Shown here: positions 40,070 to 49,991 of the stretch, piece after piece | Layout of the letters: each line of letters starts with the position of its first letter | How positions within the stretch are numbered: position 1 is the first letter of the stretch | Source of the DNA: Serratia quinivorans | GTDB taxonomy: Bacteria > Pseudomonadota > Gammaproteobacteria > Enterobacterales > Enterobacteriaceae | Length of the DNA: 64,000 bases | Assembly: GCA_900457075.1 (NCBI GenBank) | Contig: UGYN01000002.1 | Coordinates: forward strand, 4,960,001-5,024,000 | Direction of reading: 5' to 3' | The notes under the pieces: generated by a model | What the model saw: only the letters and a program-made list of their open reading frames with translations | Told to the model about the DNA's origin: nothing | Database searches by the model: none | Position numbers and translations under genes: made by a program

Positions 40070-41021
40070 ACCATTCCTTATGTTTCAGTGGGTTGGTGGC
40101 AGCGCCCAAGATATCGGCCAGCACGTTAATGGTGATCACCAGCGTGCCGACCACCATCACACCGGCGGAGATCGCCGCGTAATCCTGCTGACGGATGGCG
40201 TTAATCATCCAGCGCCCGAGGCCCGGCCAACTGAACACCACTTCGGTGATCATCGCCAGCGTCAGCATGGTGGAGAACTGCAGGCCCAGTTTGGGCACGA
40301 TCGGTGGCAGTGCATTGTGCAGCACGTGGCGACGGATAATGGTGAAACGGGAAAGCCCACGGGTCGCGGCGGCCTTAATGTAGTTCTGGTTGAGCACGTC
40401 GTCGGTGCTGATACGCATCAGTCGCACCACCTCGGTGGTAGGTGCCACTGCCAGCGCGGCAATCGGCAGGATCATATGGCGTAGCGCGCTGCCAATCATT
40501 TCGCTGCGATAGGGCGAATCGGACAGCCAGGCGTCAATCAGGGCAAAGCCGGTGATCGGTTTAACCTGATACAGCAGATCGAAACGGCCGGAAACCGGCA
40601 ACCAGCCGAGGTGCAGCGAGAAAAACAGCATCAGCAGCAGCGCCAGCCAGAACACCGGCATCGAGAAACCGAGCAGCGCAAAGGTACTGATGGCGGTGTC
40701 CTGCCATTTGCCGCGCATCACGCCGGCAATAATCCCCAGGGGAATGCCGATAAATAACGCCATGGTGAACGCCAGAATGCACAGCTCCATGGTCGCCGGG
40801 AACACTTCACGAAGTTGTTCGCTGATGGCCTGGCCGTTAATGCTGGAAACGCCAAAATCCCAGTGCAACAGGCTGACAAAGTAAAACTGGTAGGCATCCA
40901 GCAGGGCGGCACCGTTCAGCGGAGCGCGCGGTGTGAAATAGCTCAGGCTAAAGCTGACCAGCGTCAGGAAGAACAGCGTGATCAGCAGCAGCAGGCAACG
41001 GCGTAAGGTAAAGATAATCAC
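40056..41021 (-). CDS. sapB: Sap ABC transporter permease SapB
   Basis: A 321-residue DppB/OppB-type permease. It has an N-terminal membrane segment ([21 protein letters not shown]), a long periplasmic loop and further membrane spans. The EAA loop [30 protein letters not shown] precedes the last spans. It overlaps the sapA stop by four bases. Confidence 0.95.
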   Translation of the reverse strand: MIIFTLRRCLLLLITLFFLTLVSFSLSYFTPRAPLNGAALLDAYQFYFVSLLHWDFGVSSINGQAISEQLREVFPATMELCILAFTMALFIGIPLGIIAGVMRGKWQDTAISTFALLGFSMPVFWLALLLMLFFSLHLGWLPVSGRFDLLYQVKPITGFALIDAWLSDSPYRSEMIGSALRHMILPIAALAVAPTTEVVRLMRISTDDVLNQNYIKAAATRGLSRFTIIRRHVLHNALPPIVPKLGLQFSTMLTLAMITEVVFSWPGLGRWMINAIRQQDYAAISAGVMVVGTLVITINVLADILGAATNPLKHKEWYALR

Positions 41022-42670
41022 TTTTTCGGCCCCTGGGCAGATTCACGGAACACGCCGGCAAATGATGCATTGCCGAACGGGCTCAGAACCAGTCCCTTGA
41101 TGTCGTAACGATAGGCCTGCAGGCGCAATGAAGACGCCAGCGGCAACACCGGCAGTTGTTGTTCGAGAATTTTCTGCGCCTTCTGATAGTTTTCTATTCG
41201 CTGCGCCAACTGTTGTGACAGCAGGGCATTTTGCAGCACTTCGTCAAATCCCGGATCACACCAGTGAGCATAGTTGGTTTGTGAACGGATTGCCGCGCAG
41301 CTCAGCAGCGGCCGGAAGAAACTGTCCGGGTCGTTACTGTCGGTGGCCCAACCGGTCAGGGTCAGGTCGTGATTCATCTCCATCAGCCGGGCTTCCTGGA
41401 AGCGACCTTCAACCGGAACTATGGTGACTTTGATCCCCACCTGGGCCAAATCGGCCTGGATCAGCTCGGCGGTCTTCAGCGGGCTGGGGTTGTAGGATTG
41501 CGACGCGGTAGGCACCCACAAGCGCAGGTTTAGCGACTCAATGCCGGCCTGTTTCAGCATTTCGCGTGATTTGGCCGGGTCAAACTCGGTGACGTGCGCG
41601 TCATTGTCGTATGCCCACGAAGCGCGCGGCAATATGGATGCGGCGGTTTCCGCCGTGCCGTAGTAAATCGACTGCATCAGACGCTGGTTATTGATTGCCA
41701 GCGAAATTGCCTGACGGACCTTCAAATCGTCAAGCGGCGGTTTACGGGTATTAAAGGCCAGATAGGCGATATTCATCCCCGGGCGCAGTGTCAGGCGCAG
41801 ACGCGGATCATCACGCAGAATAGAAAGCTGGCTGGCGGCCGGATAGGCCAGCACATCACACTCGCCGGTCAGCAGCTTCGACAACCGACCGGTGCCGCCG
41901 GCACCCAGGTCGATCACTACCTGCGGCATGCGTGGTTTACCTTTCCAATACAGGTCGTTACGAGCCAGACGAATGTATTGCCCGGAGCGATATTCGTTCA
42001 ACAGGAAGGGCCCGCTACCGACAGGTTCACGGTCGATCATCTCCTGACGGCCTTCACGCGTCAGGTTGTCAGCATATTCCGCCGACAGCACTGGCGCATA
42101 GTGGGTCGCGATATGCCACAGGAAGGAGGCGTCCGGCGCTTGCAGACGGATCTCGACCGTGTACTCGTCGAGCTTTTTCACGCTTTGCACCGAGTCGCCA
42201 AACTGCAGGCTGTCGAAGTACGGATATTCGCCGCCGTTGACGTCATGGTATGGGTGCTTCTGGTTAAACACGCGCTCAAAGCTGAATACCACGTCGTCGG
42301 CGTTCAGTTTACGGGTCGGCTTGAACCAGGCGGTGGTCTGGAAGGGCACATCCTTACGCAGATGGAAACGGTAGGTTGCGCCGTTATCCAGCACCTCCCA
42401 GCTTTGTGCCAGTTCGGGGATCAACCGATAAGTATAGGGGTCAACATCCAGCAGACGATCGTACAGCTGTGCGGACAGGGTATCGACCGTCAGGCCGCTG
42501 CTGGCCATCTGCGGGTTAAAGGTGTTCAGTATGCCGCTGACACAATAGACAAAGCCGCTTTGGCGGATGTCCGGCAGCGGGGGGGCCGCGGCGGGCGCAG
42601 GAGGTGTTGAGGCCAGGGCGGTGCTCGCCAGGCAACTCAGCGACAAAATCCAAAGGGGTAAACCACGCAT
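41018..42670 (-). CDS. sapA: Periplasmic peptide-binding protein SapA
   Basis: A 550-residue solute-binding protein of the SBP_bac_5 (oligopeptide) family. A signal peptide ([20 protein letters not shown]) is followed by a Pro/Ala linker and the mature domain, with [23 protein letters not shown] and [21 protein letters not shown]. In pathogens SapA binds antimicrobial peptides or haem. First gene of the operon. In E. coli pspF is next to it; here a zinc operon and ryhB are inserted between them. Confidence 0.95.
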   Translation of the reverse strand: MRGLPLWILSLSCLASTALASTPPAPAAAPPLPDIRQSGFVYCVSGILNTFNPQMASSGLTVDTLSAQLYDRLLDVDPYTYRLIPELAQSWEVLDNGATYRFHLRKDVPFQTTAWFKPTRKLNADDVVFSFERVFNQKHPYHDVNGGEYPYFDSLQFGDSVQSVKKLDEYTVEIRLQAPDASFLWHIATHYAPVLSAEYADNLTREGRQEMIDREPVGSGPFLLNEYRSGQYIRLARNDLYWKGKPRMPQVVIDLGAGGTGRLSKLLTGECDVLAYPAASQLSILRDDPRLRLTLRPGMNIAYLAFNTRKPPLDDLKVRQAISLAINNQRLMQSIYYGTAETAASILPRASWAYDNDAHVTEFDPAKSREMLKQAGIESLNLRLWVPTASQSYNPSPLKTAELIQADLAQVGIKVTIVPVEGRFQEARLMEMNHDLTLTGWATDSNDPDSFFRPLLSCAAIRSQTNYAHWCDPGFDEVLQNALLSQQLAQRIENYQKAQKILEQQLPVLPLASSLRLQAYRYDIKGLVLSPFGNASFAGVFRESAQGPKK

Positions 42671-42806
42671 AGAGGCTTCATGGGTTAATAAGCAATAGCC
42701 TTAGTGTATCGCACTCTGACGAACAGCCCAATCCATTGAGCAAAATGGCTGAGTTTTCTGCTACTTGATTGAACAATTCGCCGTCATGAGCAAAAAAAGT
42801 TTAATT

Positions 42807-42825
42807 GATATGTTATAACATAACA
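42807..42825. promoter_or_regulatory. Zur box upstream of folE2
   Basis: GATATGTTATAACATAACA has the perfect core TGTTATAACA and closely matches the gammaproteobacterial Zur consensus (GAAATGTTATANTATAACATTTC). It lies 51 bp before the folE2 start. It implies derepression under zinc starvation. Confidence 0.85.
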
Positions 42826-42875
42826 AAATAATGTTACCTTTCTCTGGCAATGTATCAATAATCGCAAGGGGATGT

Positions 42876-43805
42876 ATGAACAAGGTTGCACTTCCACCAA
42901 CCCAGCCGCTGCCGGATGCACAGGCCTGGCAGGGGGCAATGAGTGATGTCGGACTCGATTGGGTAGGGATGCAAGGGATCGCACTGCCGCTGGAGTTGGC
43001 GGGCAAGCCGCTGATGGCAAAAGTTAATGCCGGGATCAATCTGCGTGCCAGTCGCCATGGCGCGCGTGGAATACATATGTCACGCCTGTACCTGACGCTG
43101 GATGAATTGACTCAGGGCGAACTGACGCCGCAACGTATTGCTGATTCGCTGCGGGCTTTTCTGGCATCACAGCCGGAACACAGCGACAGTGCCAGCCTGA
43201 GTATCAGTGGCGAACTGATGTTGTCGCGCCCGGCGCTGCTGTCGGCACATCGCGGCTGGAAAGCTTACCCAATGAAAATTGACGCTAGCCTAACCACCGG
43301 GTTAACCCTGTCGCTGACGGTGGGCGTGCCCTATTCCTCCACCTGTCCGAGTTCGGCAGCGCTAAGCCGCCAACTGGCACAACAGCAGTTTCAGTTTGAT
43401 TTCGAACAGTCGCCGGACAAAGTCAGTCAACAGCAGGTGATTGACTGGCTGGGTGAACAGGGCATGCCTGGCACCCCGCATAGCCAGCGTAGTTGGGCCT
43501 GGGTGACGGTCACGCTCAATGAAGGCGAAGCCGAATTGCCGGTGGTCAATTTAATCGATCGCATCGAGCATGCGCTGGGCACACCGCTGCAGACGCTGGT
43601 GAAACGTCAGGACGAGCAGGCATTTGCCCTGGCGAATGGCCAGAACCTGATGTTCTGTGAGGATGCCGCGCGCCGTTTGTATCGGATGTTGCGCAGTCAG
43701 TGCCACCACCGCGCTTTTTCATTGCGTGTGGAGCATCAGGAAAGTCTGCACGCCCACAATGCGGTGGCGGAATTAAGCTGGCAGGAGGCTGGAAATGCTG
43801 CGTAA
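42876..43805 (+). CDS. folE2: Zinc-independent GTP cyclohydrolase IB (FolE2)
   Basis: Backup for zinc enzyme FolE: converts GTP to dihydroneopterin triphosphate for folate when zinc is scarce. It opens with LPPTQPLPDAQAW and VGMQGIALPLEL. The active-site Cys is in VPYSSTCPSSAALS (about residue 165), and HNAVAELSWQEAG closes the protein. The start at 42876 has AAGGGGA upstream and gives 309 residues. It is the first gene of a three-gene operon under a Zur box and overlaps the next gene by 11 bp. Confidence 0.93.
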   Translation: MNKVALPPTQPLPDAQAWQGAMSDVGLDWVGMQGIALPLELAGKPLMAKVNAGINLRASRHGARGIHMSRLYLTLDELTQGELTPQRIADSLRAFLASQPEHSDSASLSISGELMLSRPALLSAHRGWKAYPMKIDASLTTGLTLSLTVGVPYSSTCPSSAALSRQLAQQQFQFDFEQSPDKVSQQQVIDWLGEQGMPGTPHSQRSWAWVTVTLNEGEAELPVVNLIDRIEHALGTPLQTLVKRQDEQAFALANGQNLMFCEDAARRLYRMLRSQCHHRAFSLRVEHQESLHAHNAVAELSWQEAGNAA

Positions 43806-44355
43806 GAACCCCAGTGGTCATCTGCCACAGGTTTCGCCGAAAGCCTACATCGATCCTACCGCCATTATTTGCGGCCGGGTGATTGTCGAAGATTTTGTCT
43901 ACGTTGGCCCCTATGCCGTGATCCGTGCGGACGAACTGAATGCGGTCGGGGACATGGAGCCGATCATTATCGGTTCCCATTCCAATATTCAGGACGGCGT
44001 GGTGATCCACTCTAAAAGCGGCGCAGCGGTCACCATCGGCAGCTTCAGCTCTATCGCCCATCGCGCGATTGTCCACGGCCCGTGCCGCATTGAAGATCGG
44101 GTGTTTATCGGTTTTAACAGCGTGCTGTTCAACTGCCATATCGGCTCCGGCTGCGTGGTGCGCTACAACGCGGTGGTGGACGGCGTGACGCTGCCGGAAA
44201 ACCTGTATATCCCGTCAACCGAGCGCGTAGGTGTGGACAGCGATCTGTCGCTTTACCCGCAGGTGGATCGCGGCGCGCTGCAATTTTCTGAAGAAGTGGC
44301 TGCCACCAACGTTGAACTGGTGCGCGGCTACCAGGCATTACGTAATGAGTTTTGA
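43795..44355 (+). CDS. Gamma-class carbonic anhydrase-like protein (YrdA-type paralogue)
   Basis: A 186-residue left-handed beta-helix protein. Hexapeptide repeats run through the first 130 residues (IDPTAIICGRVIVEDFVYVGPYAVIRADE, GSHSNIQDGVVIHSKSGAAVTIG, SIAHRAIVHGPCRIEDRVFIG). His residues suited to metal binding are in VVIHS and IAHRAIVHG. In a Zur operon it probably replaces a zinc carbonic anhydrase by using another metal, or has lower zinc demand. Enzyme activity is inferred. It is translationally coupled to folE2. Confidence 0.85.
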   Translation: MLRKNPSGHLPQVSPKAYIDPTAIICGRVIVEDFVYVGPYAVIRADELNAVGDMEPIIIGSHSNIQDGVVIHSKSGAAVTIGSFSSIAHRAIVHGPCRIEDRVFIGFNSVLFNCHIGSGCVVRYNAVVDGVTLPENLYIPSTERVGVDSDLSLYPQVDRGALQFSEEVAATNVELVRGYQALRNEF

Positions 44356-44367
44356 GTGAGGAACCCC

Positions 44368-45555
44368 ATGAATCCATTACCTGTAACCGTACTTTCCGGC
44401 TTTCTCGGCGCCGGTAAAACCACGGTGCTGAACCATATTCTGAATAATCGTCAGGGCATGCGTGTGGCGGTGATCGTTAACGACATGAGTGAAGTGAACA
44501 TCGATGCCGCGCTGGTCGAGAACGAAGTCCAGCTCGACCGCCAACAGGAAAAGCTGGTGGAGATGAGCAATGGCTGCATCTGCTGCACGCTGCGTGAAGA
44601 CCTGCTGATTTCGGTGCGCGAACTGGCGCAGGCCGGCCGCTTTGATTATCTGCTGATTGAGTCCAGCGGTATCTCCGAACCTTTACCGGTGGCAGAAACC
44701 TTCACCTTTGAAGACGAGCAGGGCGAAAGCCTGTCGCACTTCGCCCGCCTCGATACCCTGGTTACGGTGGTGGACGGAGTCAACTTCATCCAGCAGTACC
44801 AACAGGCGCAAACGCTGCAGGAAGCCGGTCAAAGCCTGGGCGAGGACGATCTGCGCAGCGTGGCCGATCTGCTGATCGAACAGATTGAGTTCTGCGACGT
44901 GATGCTGGTGAGTAAAACCGACTTGCTGACCGCGGAACAACAGGGCGAAGTGATGGCGCTGCTCGCCAGCCTGAACCCGGATGCCAAAATCATCGCTATC
45001 TCTCCCGGCAAATTGCCGCTGGAGGCGGTATTAAACACCGGCAGCTTCAGCTTTGACAAAGCGCAGCGGGCTCCCGGCTGGCTTAAGGAGCTGCGCGGTG
45101 AGCACCTGCCTGAAACGGAGAACTATGGCATCAGCAGTTTTGTTTATCGGGCGCGTCGACCTTTTGCACCGGATAAATTCTATCGGGTGATCAACGGCGA
45201 CTGGGGCGGTGGCAAACTGTTGCGTTCCAAAGGGTTCTACTGGTTGGCGACGCGTCCGCGTCAGGCTGGGCAGTGGAGCCAGGCCGGCGGCATCGCCCAT
45301 TATGGGTTGGCCGGGACTTTCTGGCGCGCTATCGCGCAGGATAACTGGCCGCAGGATGAAGAGACCCAGGCACAGATTATGGATAAGTGGGTGGAGCCTT
45401 TTGGCGATATGCGCCAGGAACTGGTGTTTATCGGGCAGAACCTACCGCAGGCTGAAATAACGCGTTTGCTGGATGCCTGCCTGCTAAGTGATGAGGAAAT
45501 GGCTGCCGGGGTAGACTACTGGCATGAGATGGCCGATCCCTTCCCTGAGTGGTAA
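44368..45555 (+). CDS. zigA: COG0523 zinc-starvation GTPase/metallochaperone (ZigA-like)
   Basis: A G3E-family GTPase of the CobW/YciC/ZigA class thought to deliver scarce zinc to client enzymes. Walker A is [12 protein letters not shown], the metal site is the Cys cluster [12 protein letters not shown] (about residue 70), then [15 protein letters not shown] and VSKTDLL. The C-terminal domain begins [16 protein letters not shown]. The start at 44368 has GTGAGGAA upstream and gives 395 residues. Last gene of the Zur operon. The symbol is by analogy with Acinetobacter ZigA. Confidence 0.82.
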   Translation: MNPLPVTVLSGFLGAGKTTVLNHILNNRQGMRVAVIVNDMSEVNIDAALVENEVQLDRQQEKLVEMSNGCICCTLREDLLISVRELAQAGRFDYLLIESSGISEPLPVAETFTFEDEQGESLSHFARLDTLVTVVDGVNFIQQYQQAQTLQEAGQSLGEDDLRSVADLLIEQIEFCDVMLVSKTDLLTAEQQGEVMALLASLNPDAKIIAISPGKLPLEAVLNTGSFSFDKAQRAPGWLKELRGEHLPETENYGISSFVYRARRPFAPDKFYRVINGDWGGGKLLRSKGFYWLATRPRQAGQWSQAGGIAHYGLAGTFWRAIAQDNWPQDEETQAQIMDKWVEPFGDMRQELVFIGQNLPQAEITRLLDACLLSDEEMAAGVDYWHEMADPFPEW

Positions 45556-45610
45556 TTGCACAATGACAGTGTGGTAATGAGAAAAATTCTCAACAAAGTG
45601 CTTTACAGGT

Positions 45611-45629
45611 GATACTGATAACTATTATC
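45611..45629 (+). promoter_or_regulatory. Fur box in the ryhB promoter
   Basis: GATACTGATAACTATTATC matches 16 of 19 positions of the Fur consensus GATAATGATAATCATTATC. It overlaps the expected -10 region of ryhB, with TTTACA at 45602-45607 as a possible -35. Confidence 0.8.
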
Positions 45630-45633
45630 ATCG

Positions 45634-45742
45634 CCTGGCAGTTCACGGAAGGCCACGGTTTGTGGCTCTGCTGTGAAAGGCACGACATTGCTCACATTGC
45701 TTCCAGTGTTTTTTAAGCCAGCTCGGGTGCTGGCTTTTTTTT
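45634..45742 (+). ncRNA. ryhB: Iron-starvation small RNA RyhB
   Basis: The stretch GCACGACATTGCTCACATTG, continuing to CTTCCAGTGTT, is the conserved RyhB core, the seed that pairs with mRNAs such as sodB. It is followed by the GCCAGC-TCGG-GTGCTGGC terminator stem and a T9 run (45717-45743), nearly identical to E. coli RyhB. A strong Fur box lies just upstream. Hfq-dependent RyhB represses iron-using proteins when iron is low. The 5' end is approximate. It lies between the zinc operon and the convergent pspF, whose stop begins about 6 bp past the T run. Confidence 0.92.
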
Positions 45743-45748
45743 TGCCTG

Positions 45749-46756
45749 TTATTCTTCTTCTGCCTCGCCATTTTGCAACAGCGCGTGCTTTTTCAACATG
45801 CCACGTAATTGGTGATAGGTCAGCCCCAGCAGCTCCGCCGCCTTACGCTGATTAAATCTTCCCTGTTGAAGTGCGGCTTCGATTAGCGATTTTTCCTGCG
45901 CCAACTGCCAGGCTTTCAAATCCAGCGGCAGGACTGGCCGCTCAGTTGGCGTTTCGCGCGCCATGGGCAGCGGCATAGTTTCCCGTTGGGCGAAGGGGTT
46001 GATGACTATCTGATCCAACGCGCTGTCACTGGTACCGTGCCGATACATCGAACGTTCCACCACGTTTTTAAGTTCACGCACGTTGCCCGGCCAGTGATAG
46101 CCGAGCAGGGTGTCTCTGGCACGTTCGGTAAAGCCGGGGAACAGTGTCAGCGACAGCTCACGGCACATCTGAATCGCAAAGTGCTCGGCCAGCAACATGA
46201 TGTCTTGCTGCCGCTGGCGCAGCGGCGGTAACTGCACTACGTCGAATGCCAGCCGATCCAGCAGGTCGGCGCGGAATTTACCCGCCGCCGCCAGTGCCGG
46301 CAGATCGTCGTTGGTGGCACACACCAACCGCACATCGACCTGCAACGGCTGGCTGCCGCCGACGCGCTCCAGATGGCCGTATTCAATCACCCGCAGCAAT
46401 TTTTCCTGCACCAGCATCGGGGCGGTGGCCAGTTCGTCGAGAAACAGCGTGCCGCCGTCGGCACGTTCAAAGCGGCCCAGATGGCGCTTTTGCGCGCCGG
46501 TAAAGGCCCCGGCCTCGTGACCGAACAGCTCGGAGTCCAGCAGGTTTTCATTCAGGGCCGCGCAGTTAAGCGAGATAAACGGCCCCTGCCAACGGTTGGA
46601 CAGGTAATGCAACCGGTGGGCAATCAGTTCTTTACCGGTGCCGCGCTCACCGATCACCAACACCGGTTTGTTCAACTTTGCCAGTTGCGAGACTTGCTCC
46701 AATACTTCGACAAAGGCATTCGCTTCGCCCAACAGGTTTTCTAACTGTTCGCTCAT
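45749..46756 (-). CDS. pspF: Phage-shock sigma54 enhancer-binding activator PspF
   Basis: AAA+ activator of the psp operon, held inactive by PspA; like E. coli PspF it lacks a receiver domain. Walker A is GERGTGKE (about residue 37), the sigma54-contact loop is GAFTGAQKRH, Walker B is GGTLFLDE, and the C-terminal Fis-type helix-turn-helix is NQRKAAELLGLTYHQLRGMLKKH. The ATG at 46756 is chosen over an in-frame TTG at 46771. It is 335 residues and divergent from pspA. Confidence 0.95.
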   Translation of the reverse strand: MSEQLENLLGEANAFVEVLEQVSQLAKLNKPVLVIGERGTGKELIAHRLHYLSNRWQGPFISLNCAALNENLLDSELFGHEAGAFTGAQKRHLGRFERADGGTLFLDELATAPMLVQEKLLRVIEYGHLERVGGSQPLQVDVRLVCATNDDLPALAAAGKFRADLLDRLAFDVVQLPPLRQRQQDIMLLAEHFAIQMCRELSLTLFPGFTERARDTLLGYHWPGNVRELKNVVERSMYRHGTSDSALDQIVINPFAQRETMPLPMARETPTERPVLPLDLKAWQLAQEKSLIEAALQQGRFNQRKAAELLGLTYHQLRGMLKKHALLQNGEAEEE

Positions 46757-46852
46757 GATGAAATTCGCCAATGTTTGGTGAAAATAATCACTCTACAGTA
46801 TGCTCACAGAGAGTCAAAAATATATAATCGTTATTATTCAATGAAATAAAAG

Positions 46853-46868
46853 TTGGCACGGGTTTTGA
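46853..46868 (+). promoter_or_regulatory. Sigma54 promoter of pspA
   Basis: TTGGCACGGGTTTTGA carries the -24 GG and the -12 TTGA at the required 12-base spacing and fits TGGCAC-N5-TTGC except for the last base. It lies about 75 bp before the pspA ATG, in the pspF-pspA divergent region. Confidence 0.85.
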
Positions 46869-46940
46869 TTAGGTATTAGGGAAATCTGTATGACCCAACG
46901 CGGCGCTTCAGACGCCATCAGAACCAAGAGGAAGTGAATT

Positions 46941-47606
46941 ATGGGTATTTTTTCTCGTTTTGCCGACATCGTGAACGCCAACATCAATACGCTGCTGGAT
47001 AAGGCGGAAGATCCGCAAAAGCTGGTGCGTTTGATGATCCAGGAAATGGAAGACACGCTGGTTGAAGTTCGCTCCACCTCAGCGCGTGCGCTGGCGGAGA
47101 AAAAACAGTTACTGCGTCGTATCGAGCAGGGTGAAAACCAGCTTAGCGATTGGCAGGACAAAGCCGAACTGGCACTGCGTAAAGAGAAAGAAGATCTGGC
47201 CCGTGCGGCACTGATCGAAAAACAGAAAGTGGCCGACCTGATCACCACGCTGACGCATGAAGTGTCCACCGTAGAAGAAACGCTGGCGCGTATGAAAAGC
47301 GAAATCGGCGAGCTGGAAAACAAGCTGACCGAAACCCGCGCTCGCCAGCAGGCGTTGACCTTGCGTCACCAGGCGGCGTCGTCTTCCCGTGACGTGCGTC
47401 GTCAGCTCGACAGCGGCAAACTGGACGAGGCGATGGCTCGTTTCGAGCAGTTCGAACGCCGTATCGACCATATGGAAGCCGAGGCGGAAAGCGTCATCAT
47501 CGGTAAAAAGAAGTCTCTGGATCAAGAGTTTGCCGAGCTGAAAGCCGACGACGCCATCAGTGAGCAATTGGCAGCGCTGAAAGCCAAAATGAACCGCTCT
47601 GAGTAA
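46941..47606 (+). CDS. pspA: Phage shock protein A
   Basis: A 221-residue IM30/PspA/ESCRT-III-like protein, largely coiled coil. An N-terminal amphipathic helix ([28 protein letters not shown]) is followed by long helices with [23 protein letters not shown]. It binds stressed inner membrane to limit proton leakage and inhibits PspF. First gene of pspABCD-ycjXF. Confidence 0.97.
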   Translation: MGIFSRFADIVNANINTLLDKAEDPQKLVRLMIQEMEDTLVEVRSTSARALAEKKQLLRRIEQGENQLSDWQDKAELALRKEKEDLARAALIEKQKVADLITTLTHEVSTVEETLARMKSEIGELENKLTETRARQQALTLRHQAASSSRDVRRQLDSGKLDEAMARFEQFERRIDHMEAEAESVIIGKKKSLDQEFAELKADDAISEQLAALKAKMNRSE

Positions 47607-47613
47607 GGCAACA

Positions 47614-47634
47614 GCGGCCACGGTGTGTGGCCGC
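47614..47634 (+). terminator. Intra-operon hairpin between pspA and pspB
   Basis: Stem GCGGCCA / TGGCCGC right after the pspA stop, with no T run. It is likely to act as partial attenuation or 3' protection that keeps pspA expression above the distal genes. Confidence 0.5.
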
Positions 47635-47663
47635 CCACCAAGACGCATTAAGAAGGAAAAGAA

Positions 47664-47891
47664 ATGAGTGCTCTATTACTTGCCATTCCGTTGACAATCT
47701 TTGTGTTGTTTGTCGCACCGATTTGGCTTTGGCTGCATTACAGCAATCGGCAACAAAACGGCATTCAACTGAGCCATCAGGAGATGCAGCGACTGGCGCA
47801 GTTGGCTGAAGATGCCAAGCGTATGCGTGAACGCATTCAGGCGCTGGAAGAGATCCTTGATGCAGAACACCCGAACTGGAGACAGTCTTGA
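47664..47891 (+). CDS. pspB: Phage shock protein B
   Basis: A 75-residue inner-membrane protein with one N-terminal membrane segment (LLAIPLTIFVLFVAPIWLWLHY) and a cytoplasmic coiled coil (LAQLAEDAKRMRERIQALEEILD). It works with PspC to relay membrane stress to PspA/PspF. Its stop overlaps the pspC start as TGATG. Confidence 0.95.
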   Translation: MSALLLAIPLTIFVLFVAPIWLWLHYSNRQQNGIQLSHQEMQRLAQLAEDAKRMRERIQALEEILDAEHPNWRQS

Positions 47892-48250
47892 TGAACAACA
47901 CTCTGGGCAGTAAAAAGCTTTATCGCGTTCCTGAAGAAGGCATGCTGAAGGGCGTCTGCGCCGGTCTGGCCCATTATTTTGACGTGCCGGTACGCCTGAT
48001 CCGAGTGATCGTGGTGTTGTCGATGTTCTTCGGACTGTTCTTCTTCACCCTGATCGCTTATTTCGCGCTGGTATTCGTGCTGGACGAAGCACCGGCCAGC
48101 CGTTTTGAGGGCGAGCAGCAAAAAACACCGCGCCAGTTGCTCGACCAATTAGAGTACGAACTGGGCAGCGGCGAACAGCAACTGCGACAGGTTGAGCGTT
48201 ATGTCACGTCGGACACCTTCGGCGTACAGAGTCGCTTCCGCAAGTTATAA
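47891..48250 (+). CDS. pspC: Phage shock protein C
   Basis: A 119-residue inner-membrane sensor. The PspC domain (LYRVPEEGMLKGVCAGLAHYFDVPVRLIRVIVV) leads into a membrane segment (LFFFTLIAYFALVFVLDEAP) and a C-terminal coiled tail. It starts at the ATG overlapping the pspB stop. Confidence 0.95.
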   Translation: MNNTLGSKKLYRVPEEGMLKGVCAGLAHYFDVPVRLIRVIVVLSMFFGLFFFTLIAYFALVFVLDEAPASRFEGEQQKTPRQLLDQLEYELGSGEQQLRQVERYVTSDTFGVQSRFRKL

Positions 48251-48345
48251 CCCCGCCTTGCGCGCAATGGCCTGCGCACGGCGCAGGTCAGGCATCGCAC
48301 CTGACATCATCCTTTTGAACCAAACCGTGCCGGAGGGCATTGCTA

Positions 48346-48612
48346 ATGAAAAAAACCTATGCCGTAAACGCCGTTAAATCCGGTGGATTTAAACAAGGAG
48401 CAGGTGCAATGTTGAAGACATTGTCTAAAGTCATCATCATAGCGTTACTCAATTACGGCCCGGCAGGGGCGGCCGGCTGGCTGCTGCGCACCGTAGGCCG
48501 CAAACCGATTCGCTTTGTCCTGGCGCTGGTGCTGGAACCGCTGTTCCGCAAAGGGCTGAACAAGGTATTTGGGCGTTATGCCAAGGAGAACAATGAAACG
48601 ACTGAAAAATGA
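48346..48612 (+). CDS. pspD: Phage shock protein D
   Basis: A small membrane-associated protein. Its central YGPAGAAGWLLRTVGRKPIRFVLALVLEPLFRKGLNKV is recognisably like E. coli PspD (73 residues) after a longer N-terminal part. Starting at 48346, with GGAGGG upstream, it has 88 residues. Function is unknown. Its end overlaps the ycjX start by 20 bp. No pspE is present here. Confidence 0.85.
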   Translation: MKKTYAVNAVKSGGFKQGAGAMLKTLSKVIIIALLNYGPAGAAGWLLRTVGRKPIRFVLALVLEPLFRKGLNKVFGRYAKENNETTEK

Positions 48613-49991
48613 GTTAACGTCGCTGGTCAACCGCGGGATGGATCGCCACCTGCGTCTGGCAGTGACCGGCCTGAGCCGCAGCGGCAAAACCGCCTTTATC
48701 ACCGCTTTCGTCAATCAATTGCTGCATGTTCACAGCGGTGCCCGCATGCCGCTGTTCTCGCCGGTGCGCGAAGAACGCCTGCTGGGCGTGAAGCGCATTC
48801 CGCAACGCGACCTCGGTATTCAGCGTTTTACCTATGATGAAGGGCTGGCACAGCTTTATGGCACTCCGCCGAGCTGGCCGACCCCGACACGTGGCGTCAG
48901 TGAAATTCGCCTGGCGTTGCGTTATCGCTCCAACGATTCATTGCTGCGTCATTTCAAAGACACTTCAACGCTGTATCTGGAGATTGTCGATTATCCCGGC
49001 GAATGGTTGTTGGACTTGCCGATGCTGGAACAGGACTATCTGGCCTGGTCGCGGCAAATGGGCCGGCTTGCTGCAGGGCGATCGCGCCGAATGGGCCAGG
49101 CCCTGGCTGGAACTGTGCAAAAGCTGCGATCCGCTGGCACCCGCCGATGAAAACAAGCTGGCGGCCATCGCCCAGGCTTATACCGATTATCTGTTGCGCT
49201 GCAAAAGTGAAGGGCTGCATTTTATTCAGCCGGGCCGCTTTGTGTTGCCGGGCGATCTGGCCGGTGCGCCGGCATTGCAGTTTTTCCCGTGGCCAAACGT
49301 CGACAGCCTTGGCGAGTCAAAGCTGGCGCAGGCGGATAAACACAGCAACATCGGCATGCTGCGTGCGCGTTTCAACTATTACTGCCAGACCATCGTCAAA
49401 AACTTTTATAAAGAGCATTTTGTCCGTTTCGATCGCCAGATTGTGCTGGTGGATTGCCTGCAGCCACTCAATAGCGGCCCGCAGGCGTTCAATGACATGC
49501 GGCTGGCGCTGACCCAGTTGATGCAGAGTTTCCACTATGGCAAGCGCACGCTGTTCCGCCGTTTATTCTCACCGACCATCGATAAACTGATGTTTGCCGC
49601 TACCAAGGCCGATCACATCACCGCCGATCAGCACGCCAATTTGGTGTCGTTGTTGCAGCAATTGGTGCAGGAAGCCTGGCAGAACGCGGCGTTTGAGGGC
49701 ATCAGCATGGACTGCGTCGGGCTGGCCTCGGTGCAGGCGACCGAAAGCGGCATCGTTGACCATCAGGGGCAGCGCATCCCGGCGCTGAAGGGCAATCGTC
49801 TGAACGACGGTGCACCGTTGACGGTGTTCCCCGGCGAAGTGCCAGCACGTTTGCCTGGGCCAGCGTTCTGGCAGAATCAGGGCTTCCATTTTGATGAGTT
49901 CCGGCCACGAGCGATGAGTGTGGACAGTCCGTTGCCACATATCCGCCTGGACGCGGTGATGGAGTTTTTACTGGGAGATAAATTGCGATGA
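48593..49991 (+). CDS. ycjX: YcjX family P-loop protein, frameshifted
   Basis: Member of the phage-shock regulon with a GTPase-like P-loop, [13 protein letters not shown] (about residue 28), then [15 protein letters not shown] and, downstream, [13 protein letters not shown] and [10 protein letters not shown]. The reading frame changes at 49060-49062: GGG in place of GG after the SRQM stretch. One base fewer restores [11 protein letters not shown] and a 465-residue protein, equal to E. coli YcjX. AAGGAGAAC precedes the ATG at 48593. Cellular role is not established. Confidence 0.88.

Noticed and set aside
41594..42610. 338-codon open frame antisense to sapA
   Set aside because: Shadow frame; SapA on the minus strand is complete and fits the operon.
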